Shown here: positions 45,370-55,303 of the stretch, piece by piece
Position numbering within the stretch: position 1 is the stretch's first letter
Layout: each line of letters opens with the position of its first letter
DNA from: an uncultured Saccharospirillaceae bacterium
Lineage (GTDB): Bacteria > Pseudomonadota > Gammaproteobacteria > Pseudomonadales > Oceanobacteraceae
Reading direction: 5' to 3'
Assembly (NCBI GenBank): GCA_947503895.1
Contig: CANNFT010000005.1
Location: 372,001 to 436,000, forward strand
DNA: 64,000 bases
The notes under the pieces: model-generated
Database searches by the model: none
The model's input: the letters and a program-made list of their open reading frames with translations, nothing else
What the model was told of the DNA's origin: nothing
Position numbers and translations under genes: made by a program

Positions 45370-45711
45370 ATGAAACCGCTACAAACCATGGCCACAGTCT
45401 TTGTCATGATGACATCATTAACCTGCATACCGTTTTCATTTGCCGAGTCCGAGTCCGCTGCGGCCATCCCGCAAACAAGTCTATGCGAAACGTTATTTGA
45501 AACGCTTATTAAAAGCGAGCCCACGTTGCGATCGGATTTTTCAGATTTAAATCAACTGTGTCAGCTGGATATCGCGCACTCGGGCCCAGCTTATTGGGTG
45601 TGTGTAGACAGTGGTATGAAACGTTCTGGTTATACCTCTAAAAACTTAATTGAATTTGGGCATGAGTGCGAGGAAGCAGGAGCGAGAACAGTGGTTGGGC
45701 AGGCAAAATAA
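45370..45711 (+). CDS. Small secreted cysteine-containing protein, unknown
   Basis: The product is 113 residues with a cleavable signal peptide (ending near FSFA) and four cysteines in the mature part (CETLFETL, CQLDIAH, CVDSG, CEEAG), fitting disulfide bonds in the periplasm. No family is recognised. Its ribosome binding site GGGAG lies inside a hairpin with an AATAACAAAAAGAA loop, suggesting translational control of the Hfq/Crc type. Confidence 0.65.
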   Translation: MKPLQTMATVFVMMTSLTCIPFSFAESESAAAIPQTSLCETLFETLIKSEPTLRSDFSDLNQLCQLDIAHSGPAYWVCVDSGMKRSGYTSKNLIEFGHECEEAGARTVVGQAK

Positions 45712-45795
45712 ACGTATTTCATTTTAGAAAGCTGAAGTAAATCGATTTAATAAACATTGACTACAACTTTCTAAAGAATACGCATTGGCGCCCTA

Positions 45796-46362
45796 TTAAA
45801 AATTGAAAGCTAAGTTTAGTCCGAGTCCTTCAGTCAAAGGCTTTAAATTGATAGCCATATTTAGTTTTTGACTAGGGTTGATTCTGTTATTTTCGTTTAT
45901 GAACTCAAAATAATCGTCTCTACTGGGACGAATATATAAACTTCCGAAGAGGCTACCAAGGATCAATACTGTTGGAGTGGTGGTATCTGGGTTTTCTATA
46001 TCTTGGTTTCGGGCAAGAGCAAATCCGCCAATTGCGCCGGCTGCAAATACAACCCAGCTTAGTGTCTGCCGCATTTCAAGTTTGGAAAGTTTTTGATCTA
46101 AATGGGAAAATGCATCCGGTTTATCATGCTTTAGTGTATTAACAAATCGACGAAGCCCACTCAAACTGGCACTATAGTATTGCGACCCTGAATTCAATCC
46201 ATCTACTGATGAGTTTGATGCATGGATCCCTGTTTGAGGGGAGGTCACATTTGCAGAGTGATGCATGGTATGAATGCCTGCTGGGTTCATGGCAGCAGGT
46301 GGATGCATTGAGTATGAGGCAACACTAAAAGACAAAAGTGCAAAGGAGATAAGATATTTCAT
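45796..46362 (-). CDS. Secreted or membrane protein, unknown
   Basis: The product is 188 residues with an N-terminal signal peptide (about 1-18), a His/Met/Pro-rich stretch (SMHPPAAMNPAGIHTMHHS), a helical part, one or two hydrophobic segments near residues 101-116 and 130-144, and an LNLAFNF end that could be a beta-strand. The His/Met cluster could bind metal, but this is speculation. No family recognised. Confidence 0.55.
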   Translation of the reverse strand: MKYLISFALLSFSVASYSMHPPAAMNPAGIHTMHHSANVTSPQTGIHASNSSVDGLNSGSQYYSASLSGLRRFVNTLKHDKPDAFSHLDQKLSKLEMRQTLSWVVFAAGAIGGFALARNQDIENPDTTTPTVLILGSLFGSLYIRPSRDDYFEFINENNRINPSQKLNMAINLKPLTEGLGLNLAFNF

Positions 46363-46382
46363 TTTTAACTACTTCTTTATGA

Positions 46383-46408
46383 AAAACAGGCAAGTTAATG
46401 CCTGTTTT
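46383..46408 (-). terminator. Terminator after valS
   Basis: Minus strand: AAAACAGGCA (46408-46399), loop TTAACT, TGCCTGTTTT (46392-46383) and further T. Intrinsic terminator at the end of valS. Confidence 0.85.
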
Positions 46409-46429
46409 GATTGTGAACTGTATGGCTTT

Positions 46430-49303
46430 TTACAACGCTTTAATGGCTTCAATTTGTTCTTGAAGCTTTTTGTGCGTGCCTTCGATATCGGCTAATTTTG
46501 CTTTCTCTTTCTCAATAACGTCTTCTGGCGCTTTATCGACAAACTTAGGATTATTTAATTTGCCTGCCACGCGATCCAATTCTTTTTGAGATTTCTCAAG
46601 CGATTTGGTTAAGCGATTAATTTCCGCAGTCACGTCAATATTGCCCGCCATCGGTACCATCACTTCCATTTCGCCCACCAGTGCCGTGGCTGAAAGTGGG
46701 GCTGTGTCCTTGGCAGAAAGCCACTGAATATTTTCCAATTTGGCCAAATTCTTCAAGAACGTATTGTTCGCTTTTAAGCGCGCTTGATCGTCCGTGGCAA
46801 CGTCGACATTGCTGTTTCGGAATAAGGCTTCAATCGGTTTGCCAGGGCCAATTCCCATTTCTGCGCGAATATTTCGGATGCCGGTAATCACGCCTTTCAG
46901 CCACTCGATATCAGACTCTGCATCCAAATCAATTTTATCTTGTTCGGGATACGGGAATGGTGCCAGCATGATGGTATCCGCTGACTTGTCTGCGATCGGG
47001 GCAATGGTCTGCCAAATTTCTTCTGTAATATACGGCATCATAGGATGTGCCATTCTTAATATGGCTTCCAATGTACGCACTAATGTACGACGCGCAGCAC
47101 GTTTTTGTGCCTCGCTCGCCGCTTTGTCCCATAATACGGGTTTGGACAGTTCTAAATACCACGCGCAGTATTCATTCCAGATGAAGTCATACAGGGCTTG
47201 GGCAGCATGGTCAAAACGATAATTTTCCATCGCATCAATCACGTCTTTTTCGGCTTGCTGTAATCGAGAAACGATCCAGCGATCCGCCAATGACATATCC
47301 ACGTCACCCGTATTGAGATCTTTAATTTGATCGGCGTTGAAGCCTTTTTCTTCATCGTACCCAATGCTTTCTAATACGAATCGAGTCGCATTCCAAAGCT
47401 TGTTACAGAAATTTCGATACCCTTCCAAGCGACTCATATCAAACTTGATGTCACGACCCGTGCTGGCCAAAGACATAAAGGTGAAACGCAAAGCGTCTGT
47501 ACCGCAGGACGTAATGCCGTCGGGGAAATGTTTACGCGTTTGTTTTTCAATTTTGGGGGCCAGTTGATCCTGCATCATGCCTTGGGTGCGCTTGGCGACC
47601 AAATCTTCAAGGGTGATGCCATCAATGATGTCCAGTGGGTCGAGTACGTTGCCCTTGGACTTCGACATTTTTTGACCTTCCTGGTCTCGCACAAGGCCGT
47701 GCACATACACCTTTTTGAATGGAACTTCGCCTGTAAATTTCAATGTCATCATGATCATTCGGGCGACCCAGAAGAAAATAATATCGAAGCCTGTGACCAG
47801 CACATCCGTTGGGTGGAAGGTTTTTAACTCTGGCGTTTGCTCAGGCCAGCCCAACGTCGAGAAGGTCCATAATGCAGAGCTAAACCACGTGTCGAGCACG
47901 TCGTTATCTTGGGAGAGCGCCACATCTTCAGCGATGTTATTTTCGCGACGCACTTCTGCTTCATCACGACCGACATAAACATTACCCTGCTCGTCATACC
48001 AAGCCGGAATACGATGCCCCCACCATAATTGACGAGAAATACACCAGTCTTGGATATCGCGCATCCAAGCGTAGTACATGTTTTCGTAGCTTTTTGGCAC
48101 GAATTCAATATCACCGTTTTCAACGGCTTCGATGGCCGGTTTAGCGAGGTCTGCAATGCGCACATACCATTGATCGGTTAGCATGGGCTCAATGACAACA
48201 CCGCCACGGTCTCCGTAGGGTACGGTCAGATCGTGATCTTTAATTTCATCCAGTAAACCCAATTCGTCAAATTTAGCGACGATGCTCTTACGCGCTTCAA
48301 AGCGATCTTGGCCCGCATATTCAGCTGGTAAATCGGAGCTGTAGGCATCGCTTGGTTCGCCGTTGGTATTGAAAACTTCAGCGCTTTCACGAATCTCTGC
48401 GTTAAATGTTAAGACGTTGATCATGGGTAGTTGGTGGCGTTTACCCACTTCATAATCGTTAAAGTCGTGAGCTGGGGTGATTTTTACACAGCCCGTGCCT
48501 TTTTCCATGTCGGCGTGTTCATCCCCAACAATGGGAATGCGTCTACCGACTAAGGGCAGCTCGATGAATTGGCCAATTAAATGCTGGTAACGTGGATCAT
48601 CTGGATTAACGGCCACCCCTGTATCCCCGAGCATCGTTTCGGGACGTGTCGTGGCAACGACAATGTAATCGAGACCATCTTTAGTGGTGACGCCATCAGC
48701 CAGCGGATAGCGGAAATGCCACATATGGCCTTTTTTGTCTTTATTTTCCACTTCAAGATCTGAGATGGCGGTGTGCAGTTTCGGGTCCCAGTTGACCAAG
48801 CGCTTACCGCGATAAATAAGGTCTTCTTTAAACAAACGAACAAACACTTCTTTGACCGCGTTTGAAAGCCCGTCGTCCATGGTGAAGCGCTCACGACTCC
48901 AGTCAACCGAGGCACCCATACGACGTAATTGTTGAGTGATGGTGCCGCCCGATTCCGCTTTCCATTCCCATACTTTCTCTAGAAACTTCTCTCGGCCCAG
49001 CGTCTTACGGTCAACACCTTGTGCTGCTAATTGGCGCTCGACCACCATTTGAGTTGCGATTCCAGCGTGGTCAGTACCCACTTGCCAAAGGGTATTTTTA
49101 CCCTTCATGCGGTTATAGCGGGTGAGTGTATCCATGATGGTGTCTTGAAAGGCATGGCCCATGTGAAGACTGCCCGTGACATTGGGCGGTGGGATCATGA
49201 TGCAATAGCTGTCATCCCCGCCTTGAGGGGCAAAATAGCCTTTTTCTTCCCAAGTTTTATACCAGGACGTTTCGATTTCGTGGGGCTGATATGTCTTATC
49301 CAT
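46430..49303 (-). CDS. valS: Valyl-tRNA synthetase
   Basis: Class I synthetase that charges tRNA-Val and edits misactivated threonine. HIGH motif in [20 protein letters not shown] motif in [18 protein letters not shown]1 editing domain with [15 protein letters not shown], and a C-terminal coiled coil arm ([22 protein letters not shown]). ATG 49303 ([11 protein letters not shown]) gives 957 residues, close to E. coli; the frame continues upstream to 49381 without family similarity. holC, its usual upstream partner, is 3.6 kb away here. Confidence 0.97.
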   Translation of the reverse strand: MDKTYQPHEIETSWYKTWEEKGYFAPQGGDDSYCIMIPPPNVTGSLHMGHAFQDTIMDTLTRYNRMKGKNTLWQVGTDHAGIATQMVVERQLAAQGVDRKTLGREKFLEKVWEWKAESGGTITQQLRRMGASVDWSRERFTMDDGLSNAVKEVFVRLFKEDLIYRGKRLVNWDPKLHTAISDLEVENKDKKGHMWHFRYPLADGVTTKDGLDYIVVATTRPETMLGDTGVAVNPDDPRYQHLIGQFIELPLVGRRIPIVGDEHADMEKGTGCVKITPAHDFNDYEVGKRHQLPMINVLTFNAEIRESAEVFNTNGEPSDAYSSDLPAEYAGQDRFEARKSIVAKFDELGLLDEIKDHDLTVPYGDRGGVVIEPMLTDQWYVRIADLAKPAIEAVENGDIEFVPKSYENMYYAWMRDIQDWCISRQLWWGHRIPAWYDEQGNVYVGRDEAEVRRENNIAEDVALSQDNDVLDTWFSSALWTFSTLGWPEQTPELKTFHPTDVLVTGFDIIFFWVARMIMMTLKFTGEVPFKKVYVHGLVRDQEGQKMSKSKGNVLDPLDIIDGITLEDLVAKRTQGMMQDQLAPKIEKQTRKHFPDGITSCGTDALRFTFMSLASTGRDIKFDMSRLEGYRNFCNKLWNATRFVLESIGYDEEKGFNADQIKDLNTGDVDMSLADRWIVSRLQQAEKDVIDAMENYRFDHAAQALYDFIWNEYCAWYLELSKPVLWDKAASEAQKRAARRTLVRTLEAILRMAHPMMPYITEEIWQTIAPIADKSADTIMLAPFPYPEQDKIDLDAESDIEWLKGVITGIRNIRAEMGIGPGKPIEALFRNSNVDVATDDQARLKANNTFLKNLAKLENIQWLSAKDTAPLSATALVGEMEVMVPMAGNIDVTAEINRLTKSLEKSQKELDRVAGKLNNPKFVDKAPEDVIEKEKAKLADIEGTHKKLQEQIEAIKAL

Positions 49304-49558
49304 CGCCATAGGAGTATTCGCTGAACCCAAGATGCTGTTGTGAAAAAAACTAATGAGGTCAGCGTTGAAGCGCACCGCCAACCTAGGGGTAATATAACCG
49401 ACGGATTATAGCGAACTTTAGGGGCGCTGGGCAGGGTGTAGACAAATCCATTGTGTATCACAAAATGGCAGGTTTTTGGGTGATAATTGAACAGGTTCTG
49501 CGACGTTGCGACTCAGACAGGGTATACTCGCCGCAGTAAAAATGAGAGTGAGTGACCC

Positions 49559-50566
49559 ATGGTGAGGTTTGTTCGAGAAATTAAGGGATATTTTGTCAGC
49601 AGTCTATGGTTGATCGTCAGCCTGCTGTTGGTGGCCTGTGAAGGGTCTTCTGTTGAGCCGAGTCAACCCACCAATCGCCCGTTTGATCCTGCTAGCCTAG
49701 AGGGCGAATGGCGTTTTGTGAGCACGTCACCTAGCCCTTTAAATGACTTTCAAGAGAGAAGTGTGTCCAGCAATTCACTAGACGGCACATGGGTGGGCTT
49801 TGTGGATTTGGTGAAGGCCGGCGTGGTCGATAAAGTTGACGGTGGCCGCATTCGTAAGCGCACCCAGTTTGACTCGCCCATTGTTGCTCATCGTTTTTAT
49901 ATGGTGATTGAAAACGGGCAAACCTCTTTGCATTTTCCTACTGCACGCAACTTATTTGAAGGATTGCAGTGCTCCGATACGCTTCATGCTGTGACGGTAG
50001 AAGACGGCAGAATCCGCTTTAATAGTCGTACTGAGGGAGTCGTGACGGATAATCGTCGAATCGACATAACACGATTCAATGGACACGACGCGAAAGACCA
50101 AACCCTGTTATTTGAAATAATCAAGGTGAGTGATCAAGTGGCTGCATTCGGACAAGCCCATTACCTAGGTTCAAATGGCACAGAAGCGACGCGTGACATT
50201 AATTGCTACTCAGCCACCATGTTCAGTGCTGAAAATAGTTCGACGCAAAGTAAGAACACGCAAAACATCCAGCCTATTCACTTTTTGCTTCAGAATACCT
50301 TTACCACGGAAGCCAATCATCAGCTGGGCAGTCTATTTTTTCGCGCTGAAAACAAGGAATTAAACACACCTCCGAGCATGGGGACATGGTCTCATTACTC
50401 CTTTAAGAATGAATGGATCGAAGACATTAACAGCGAGTATCGATGGGAAAGCTTTCGTATCAATGGCTTGTCAGATTACGGCAGTGCCTACGAATTTATG
50501 GCCATTGATTCGTCCACCGGCGTGAGCGGCATCGACCGAGTTGTCTTTAGATTGCCAGACCAATAA
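49559..50566 (+). CDS. Predicted lipoprotein, unknown function
   Basis: The product is 335 residues. The signal peptide ends in the lipobox LLVAC with Cys27 predicted to be lipidated. The rest is polar with no membrane segment and reads as a mainly beta-type periplasmic domain. No family recognised. It is the first gene of the accessory block between valS and holC. Confidence 0.65.
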   Translation: MVRFVREIKGYFVSSLWLIVSLLLVACEGSSVEPSQPTNRPFDPASLEGEWRFVSTSPSPLNDFQERSVSSNSLDGTWVGFVDLVKAGVVDKVDGGRIRKRTQFDSPIVAHRFYMVIENGQTSLHFPTARNLFEGLQCSDTLHAVTVEDGRIRFNSRTEGVVTDNRRIDITRFNGHDAKDQTLLFEIIKVSDQVAAFGQAHYLGSNGTEATRDINCYSATMFSAENSSTQSKNTQNIQPIHFLLQNTFTTEANHQLGSLFFRAENKELNTPPSMGTWSHYSFKNEWIEDINSEYRWESFRINGLSDYGSAYEFMAIDSSTGVSGIDRVVFRLPDQ

Positions 50567-50778
50567 AAACACATGACTTGCGATTTATCTAAAGCTGACA
50601 TAATATTTTGAGCCTTAGGGCAGCCGCTGTGCCCATCTTCCCACAAGAAAAAGCCGATAGGCTAAGCGGCGCAGTGAAAGACTATTCGCCTTAATCACGT
50701 TTTTGATGACTCATTAAAGTGTTCGCCATATGTGCACACAACAGGTATCAGAGTGGGACTACCCTGTTGCAGTGAAAT

Positions 50779-51192
50779 ATGGACGAGAACTTTATTATGC
50801 CTTTCCTCATATCTCCCAGCATTCTTAAGCAACAAGCCAAAGCATTACAAAAAAACTGGCCTTTTCCTGATGTGAAGATATCTCATGTCCGCGAAGTGCT
50901 CTGTCAGTTATATGGTTTTCGCAACCATCACGATTATCAAAAACAACTTCTAAATAAATCGGCGGTACTGATTGCATTAGACAAACAGTCTGTGGGTGTT
51001 CATTACATCTCTTGGATTAAAAAACTCGCTCGCGGGAATCCGTCCGCAATATGGGATCTTTCTAAAAGATTATCAGTCCTGCGAATGGTAAATCGAACAA
51101 TGGCATTCGGTAGAAGCGAACTTGAAAATGCGCAAGAAACCGAATGTTTCCACGCATTAGACTGTGCGATATTCAGGGACAGTATTCGTTGA
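50779..51192 (+). CDS. Small soluble protein, weakly like a toxin/plasmid-associated helical domain
   Basis: The product is 137 residues. The N-terminal half (ILKQQAKALQKNW...ISHVREVLCQLYGFRNHHDYQKQ) resembles a small helical domain seen at the start of many plasmid and accessory proteins (glyoxalase-superfamily-related, AKxLxxxL..ISHxxAxxxxAxxxGFxxW). The similarity is weak and no function follows. ATG 50797 (MPFLISPS) is an alternative start. Confidence 0.5.
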   Translation: MDENFIMPFLISPSILKQQAKALQKNWPFPDVKISHVREVLCQLYGFRNHHDYQKQLLNKSAVLIALDKQSVGVHYISWIKKLARGNPSAIWDLSKRLSVLRMVNRTMAFGRSELENAQETECFHALDCAIFRDSIR

Positions 51193-51241
51193 GGTAGCGT
51201 GAATACTGTCGGACTATTGGAATATCAAAAGGAAATAATCA

Positions 51242-51715
51242 GTGAGTGCGGATTTTCAGGTAGTGTCATTAAACGAGACGGCTATTCATCGGTATCGCGG
51301 ACTTAGCGATCAAGCATTACAAGCCTTAAACGCCCGTTGGCTAACTGTCGATAAAAACCCCGGCTATCCCTGTCGAGTTTCATTGCAAGATGCTGCAGTG
51401 GGGGAGCGTGTATTAGCATTCAGCTACGCCCACCACAACGTGTCATCGGCTTATGCGGCGACCGGCCCGATATTTATACGCGAATTCGCACACGCGGCGC
51501 ATTGCGAAAAGAATACTTTGCCTAAAATGCTCGATCATCGTTTATTGTCGGTTCGAGGGTATAATGCAGAGTGCAATATGGTCGTAGCAGAGGTGGTAGA
51601 AGGTAAGCGTGCACCATCGTTAATACGACAGATTTTTCAAAACTCTAGCGTAGAATATCTGCATATTCATAACGCGGGACCAGGGTGTTTTAATTGCTCG
51701 GTGATTCGAAGTTAA
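51242..51715 (+). CDS. DUF1203 domain protein
   Basis: The product is 157 residues with the DUF1203 pattern: YPCRVSLQDAAVGERVLAFSYAHH, SSAYAATGPIFIRE and a C-terminal HIHNAGPGCFNCSV. Function unknown in the literature I know. The start is GTG 51242 with AAGGA nine bases upstream. It is in the accessory block between valS and holC. Confidence 0.75.
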   Translation: MSADFQVVSLNETAIHRYRGLSDQALQALNARWLTVDKNPGYPCRVSLQDAAVGERVLAFSYAHHNVSSAYAATGPIFIREFAHAAHCEKNTLPKMLDHRLLSVRGYNAECNMVVAEVVEGKRAPSLIRQIFQNSSVEYLHIHNAGPGCFNCSVIRS

Positions 51716-51782
51716 ATGAAGGAGATGGTGAGAGGCGCGCTAAAGGTAGTCGAAAGCCATCCTTTAGCGCTTTGTTTCAGCA

Positions 51783-52115
51783 TTAGGCGCTTGGCTGCTC
51801 GCAAATGCCTTTCATTAGAATTTTATTGGTCCAATGTAAAAAACCATGCGAGGTAGAAAATTGTGTGCTAACGGCACGAATATTTCCATCGCATTGGTTG
51901 AGTAGGCGTGTATGCGCTTCGTCAACGTAATCCACATCAAACACGAATCCAAATACAACGACTTGCTCTGAACGTGCTTCAATATATTGCGTTGTACTAC
52001 CCTTTGGCATGACATCACCGAACCCATTGGTATTCACCATATGAACGCTGTGTGTGCATCCTCCGAGCGCCAGCATAAGGCTGCTCAATACGGCTGTTAA
52101 TATTAAACGTTTCAT
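51783..52115 (-). CDS. Small lipoprotein, paralogue C of a three-gene set
   Basis: The product is 110 residues; lipobox LALGGC. After a short N-terminal part it has FGFVFDVDYVDEAHTRLLNQCDGNIRAV and ends with a KGIC. The pattern DEA..(L)..C.G.I...V and the final cysteine are shared with the two genes upstream of it, so these look like paralogues arranged in one operon. Confidence 0.65.
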   Translation of the reverse strand: MKRLILTAVLSSLMLALGGCTHSVHMVNTNGFGDVMPKGSTTQYIEARSEQVVVFGFVFDVDYVDEAHTRLLNQCDGNIRAVSTQFSTSHGFLHWTNKILMKGICEQPSA

Positions 52116-52124
52116 AGAGATTCC

Positions 52125-52427
52125 TTATGCTTTATGGCAGTAGCCGCTGGCAATCACTTCGCGTTTAAATACCAATAAATACGCAGTTGTTTGGTGCTTG
52201 GTTAAAATACCTTGTAGCTTACCGCCTTCGCATTTTGACTTTAGGTTGTCGATGGCTTCGTCAACGAAATCATTATTGGATGTTAAGCCTAAAAATAACC
52301 AGTCATGTGCTTCGGCACTAATGAGGTTGCTTCGATCATCAGGGATCTGAGTTAATGAAACCGAGTTTAAGTTAACGCAACCGGCGAGTGAAAATAGCGC
52401 GATAAAGGTGAAAATAAGACGAGACAT
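52125..52427 (-). CDS. Small lipoprotein, paralogue B of a three-gene set
   Basis: Lipobox LAGC (FSLAGCVNL). The mature part has WLFLGLTSNNDFVDEAIDNLKSKCEGGKLQGILT and ends ASGYC. ATG 52427 is chosen because AGGA lies about eight bases upstream; an earlier in-frame ATG would overlap the preceding gene. The gap to the third gene is nine bases, so it is one transcript. Confidence 0.65.
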   Translation of the reverse strand: MSRLIFTFIALFSLAGCVNLNSVSLTQIPDDRSNLISAEAHDWLFLGLTSNNDFVDEAIDNLKSKCEGGKLQGILTKHQTTAYLLVFKREVIASGYCHKA

Positions 52428-52429
52428 GA

Positions 52430-52855
52430 TTAATTTCCTGACTGAATACAAAAAGCGTCGATACGAACAATTTCACCACTGACTGGGCCGTAGGTTTTCG
52501 CTTCGCGAATATTACGAATGCCAGTGATATTGCCACTGGGGCACTGTTGATAAAGCTGATCCAATATATTTTCCGCATAGGTATCATCGAAAACTGGATT
52601 GCCTGTTCTTGGCCCCATATTGATGAGCGCCAGAAGATCTCGGATTTCTTGAGACTGTGAACGGGCGGCTGAGTTGGTGGCAACGTGTCGTCCAACCTCT
52701 GCTACGGCGGCCATTTCGATGGCAAACTGACTAACTTTGACGGATATTGGCGTGAGCTGCCCCTGTGATTGGTCGATGTCGCCAAGCTGGACATAGTCCA
52801 CTCGCGCACAAGCCCCCAGAAGCAATATCGCGCTCATTAGCATGAGCTTATACAT
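52430..52855 (-). CDS. Lipoprotein, paralogue A of a three-gene set
   Basis: The product is 141 residues; lipobox LLGAC with Cys16. The C-terminal third (AENILDQLYQQCPSGNITGIRNI...IDAFC) carries the same L..C..G.I.GI and final cysteine pattern as the two downstream genes. The first part (residues 20-90) is an extra helical segment. The gene heads the three-lipoprotein operon. Confidence 0.65.
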   Translation of the reverse strand: MYKLMLMSAILLLGACARVDYVQLGDIDQSQGQLTPISVKVSQFAIEMAAVAEVGRHVATNSAARSQSQEIRDLLALINMGPRTGNPVFDDTYAENILDQLYQQCPSGNITGIRNIREAKTYGPVSGEIVRIDAFCIQSGN

Positions 52856-52991
52856 GGTGTTTCCCTGAGTTTAAGGTGATGATAAAGCGTGCGAAGGTTA
52901 GATAAATGGACTAGTAAAAACAAGTCATAAAGAGGGGAAACGAAGCTTATTTCTCATTTATTGGGGGAAGTAAACGCCAGTCTGGTGGCGG

Positions 52992-53423
52992 TTAGCCCCG
53001 TAAGTCTCGGTGGGTGACCGTATAGCCACGATCTTTGTAAAATTTATAGTGCTCACGAGTTTGCTTCAAGATGGCTTCTTCCTGAATCACAACCTCTAGA
53101 ACGCGATCAAAGCGGCTGAAGAATGTGGGTAAGGGTGAAACGAGGTTGATCAGTACACCTTTGTGATGCTCTGGGTGTTGCTGCCAACCAATTTCGACAT
53201 CGCAACTGCCATCTGCGACCTTACCTGCCAATTGATGAGGCACAAAGCTATCTGGCTTATAGGTCCACAGTAGCGCATCGAGTTCCATTGCGGCTTCTTC
53301 GCTGTCGACATGAATGTAGACTTGATGGCCTTCAGTCCAAGCTTTTTCTGTTAATCGGCAGGTAAATGTCAGCCTGTCTTGCTGCTGAGTTTGACCGAGA
53401 ATGTAAAAATCAACAGAAGTCAT
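52992..53423 (-). CDS. holC: DNA polymerase III chi subunit
   Basis: Chi links the clamp loader to SSB. The 143-residue product has the family pattern: VDFYILGQT..., FTCRLTEKAWTEGHQVYIHVDSEEAAMELDALLWTY, SFVPHQLAG, GVLINL, and FSRFDRVLEVVI. It is usually between pepA and valS; here it stands alone between two accessory blocks. The 270 bases upstream (53424-53694) hold no other gene I can support and must contain its promoter and that of the divergent SGNH gene. Confidence 0.93.
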   Translation of the reverse strand: MTSVDFYILGQTQQQDRLTFTCRLTEKAWTEGHQVYIHVDSEEAAMELDALLWTYKPDSFVPHQLAGKVADGSCDVEIGWQQHPEHHKGVLINLVSPLPTFFSRFDRVLEVVIQEEAILKQTREHYKFYKDRGYTVTHRDLRG

Positions 53424-53694
53424 AGGAAAATAGGCTTAATGATCGCGTGGGCTGAAAACGAGGGCCCAGTATAGCGATGAAATGGACTTTCCCCAACTGA
53501 ATTCCCGCTTAAGCTAAAAATCAGCAAGCGGATTCCAATGTCATCTAGCGTCATTGAAGAAAGCGCCAATTCAGCACAATGGCCATATAGGGAAAATTTG
53601 CCTTTTCTGTATGATTCATTGACCCCTAACGCTTGACCCATTTCCCGTAACTGTTTAGCTTTCGCCTCGTCCCAAACTACCGATCGTACAGGCC

Positions 53695-54819
53695 ATGTTT
53701 ACTTCAAGATTAAATTACAGTCGAGATATTGAAGCATTCTGTCAGCGTTTACTGAAACGTCAGCGTCAAACGCGCACTTTTTTCAAAACCGCTTTCACTG
53801 TGTTGCGTAAACCAAGAGCATCAACGCTTAAGCCAGTTATTCTGACGGAAGGGGATAGCTGGTTTGATTATCCTCTAAAAAGCCTGACAGAAGTCATGGG
53901 CTCTATCCTTAAGCACACAATTGGATTAAAAAATTTCGGTGTGGGCAGCCATACGAATGTTATTGATCATCTGATCGCGGACAAGCACGTAAATGGTTTG
54001 TTTTTGAGGTTAGAACGCTCTGGTGATACTTCTCCTGACTTGGTGGCGAAAGTCTCAGACGGTCAGTGTGGTGTGGCTGAGAAATCAATGCCATCACATA
54101 CTTTATTTGAGGCGCTGAGCCGAAAAGAAATCGCTGAGCAAACGCAGTTTATATTGTTATCTGCGGGTGGCAATGACATGGTGAATCGCGCCCAGCGTCA
54201 TAGCATTTTAGAATATGATGGATCATGGCAATCGTCCTATGACCCCGATATTTTACAAGATGAAGCTGACCGAGTGGTAAGTCATTATATCGGCGCAATT
54301 CAACTGAGAGATCAGTACGCCCCACAGGCACACATTATTACCCATTCATATTGTTACGCTACGCACACTTCAAAAGGCTCACCGATCCAATTTGATATGA
54401 AGGAAGTCGGTTTCGTAAAGCAGTTTCTATTTAAACTGTTCAATTTGAGTTGGCTGAAAATACCCCTGAAAAGTGTTGGTCTTAATCTGTCAGAGTTGGG
54501 CGAAATTACAATTGATACAGATGCCCATTTGCATAAAGTATTTGATAAAAAAGGGTGGCCTGAGAATCAGGGAGAAAGTGTGCACCCAGAGCGACAGGCG
54601 TTTATTAAGGTACTTTTGGATGCGCTTTATGATGCAATGTACGATATTCCCCAACGATATCATGAAGTGTGTGGAGAGGGTTTGGAACGATTTGACTTAC
54701 TGGATATCCGCGAAGAATGTCAAGATGCTCGTTACTGGGCAGACTACATACACTTGAACCCCCTTGGTTATCAACGCATCAAAGATTGCTTCAAGGATAA
54801 ATTATTGGAGTATTTATAA
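53695..54819 (+). CDS. SGNH/GDSL-family hydrolase
   Basis: Block I is EGDSWFDYP with the candidate nucleophile Ser55; block III is SAGGNDM (Asn159); block V is WADYIHLNP with the Asp350/His353 pair. Together these define an SGNH esterase or lipase fold of 374 residues. No signal peptide is obvious, so it is probably cytoplasmic. Substrate unknown. The gene converges on the truncated-haemoglobin gene with only ten bases between. Confidence 0.75.
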   Translation: MFTSRLNYSRDIEAFCQRLLKRQRQTRTFFKTAFTVLRKPRASTLKPVILTEGDSWFDYPLKSLTEVMGSILKHTIGLKNFGVGSHTNVIDHLIADKHVNGLFLRLERSGDTSPDLVAKVSDGQCGVAEKSMPSHTLFEALSRKEIAEQTQFILLSAGGNDMVNRAQRHSILEYDGSWQSSYDPDILQDEADRVVSHYIGAIQLRDQYAPQAHIITHSYCYATHTSKGSPIQFDMKEVGFVKQFLFKLFNLSWLKIPLKSVGLNLSELGEITIDTDAHLHKVFDKKGWPENQGESVHPERQAFIKVLLDALYDAMYDIPQRYHEVCGEGLERFDLLDIREECQDARYWADYIHLNPLGYQRIKDCFKDKLLEYL

Positions 54820-54829
54820 ATGAATGTTA

Positions 54830-55273
54830 CTACCGGTAAATAATATCCGAGCGCATGGGCGCAAGGAGTGAAAGCAATTGATTTTGTGTGCTCGTGGGAA
54901 GGCTGATGTTTTCCATCGCTAAGATTAAGTCCTCAACGATTGCGTTAAAATGATGTTCGTTGATGTCCATGCCGCTATGGACATCCACCATGGTGTCCCC
55001 TGTATAGCGGCAAGGGCCACCACTGATCGTGCATAATTGCTCAATAAATTTTTCGCGAAATCGCACGATATCGGACTTTAGGAAATAGGGTAATACTCTC
55101 TTGTCATATTGTATTTCTTCAATAAAAGCATCGGTCAACCGTGCAATACCCTCTTGTTTTCCGAGTGCGTCATAAAGTGACTGGTGTGGTTTGATCGTTG
55201 TGCATGCAATCAATAACAGTGCAATGGAATAGGCAATTAATAGTTTTTTAATTTGTGCAAATGAACCGTGCAT
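54830..55273 (-). CDS. Lipid-anchored truncated haemoglobin (group 1-like)
   Basis: The product is 147 residues. Lipobox LIAC (Cys24) is followed by a globin fold pattern: YDALGKQEGIARLTDAFIEEIQYDKRVLPYF, LCTISGGPCRYTGDTMVDVHSGMDI with proximal His99, and HFNAIVEDLILAME. This matches 2-on-2 globins of group I with an added lipoprotein signal, placing the haem domain in the periplasm. It is the last of four genes in one direction, so it may sense or detoxify O2 or NO for the system encoded upstream. Confidence 0.8.
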   Translation of the reverse strand: MHGSFAQIKKLLIAYSIALLLIACTTIKPHQSLYDALGKQEGIARLTDAFIEEIQYDKRVLPYFLKSDIVRFREKFIEQLCTISGGPCRYTGDTMVDVHSGMDINEHHFNAIVEDLILAMENISLPTSTQNQLLSLLAPMRSDIIYR

Positions 55274-55303
55274 GGTGCCAACCCTTACTCAGGCGCGCGA
55301 TCA

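Noticed and set aside
53420..53641. Minus-strand frame of 73 codons upstream of holC
   Set aside because: Overlaps the holC start, has no ribosome binding site or family pattern, and fills the region needed for promoters.
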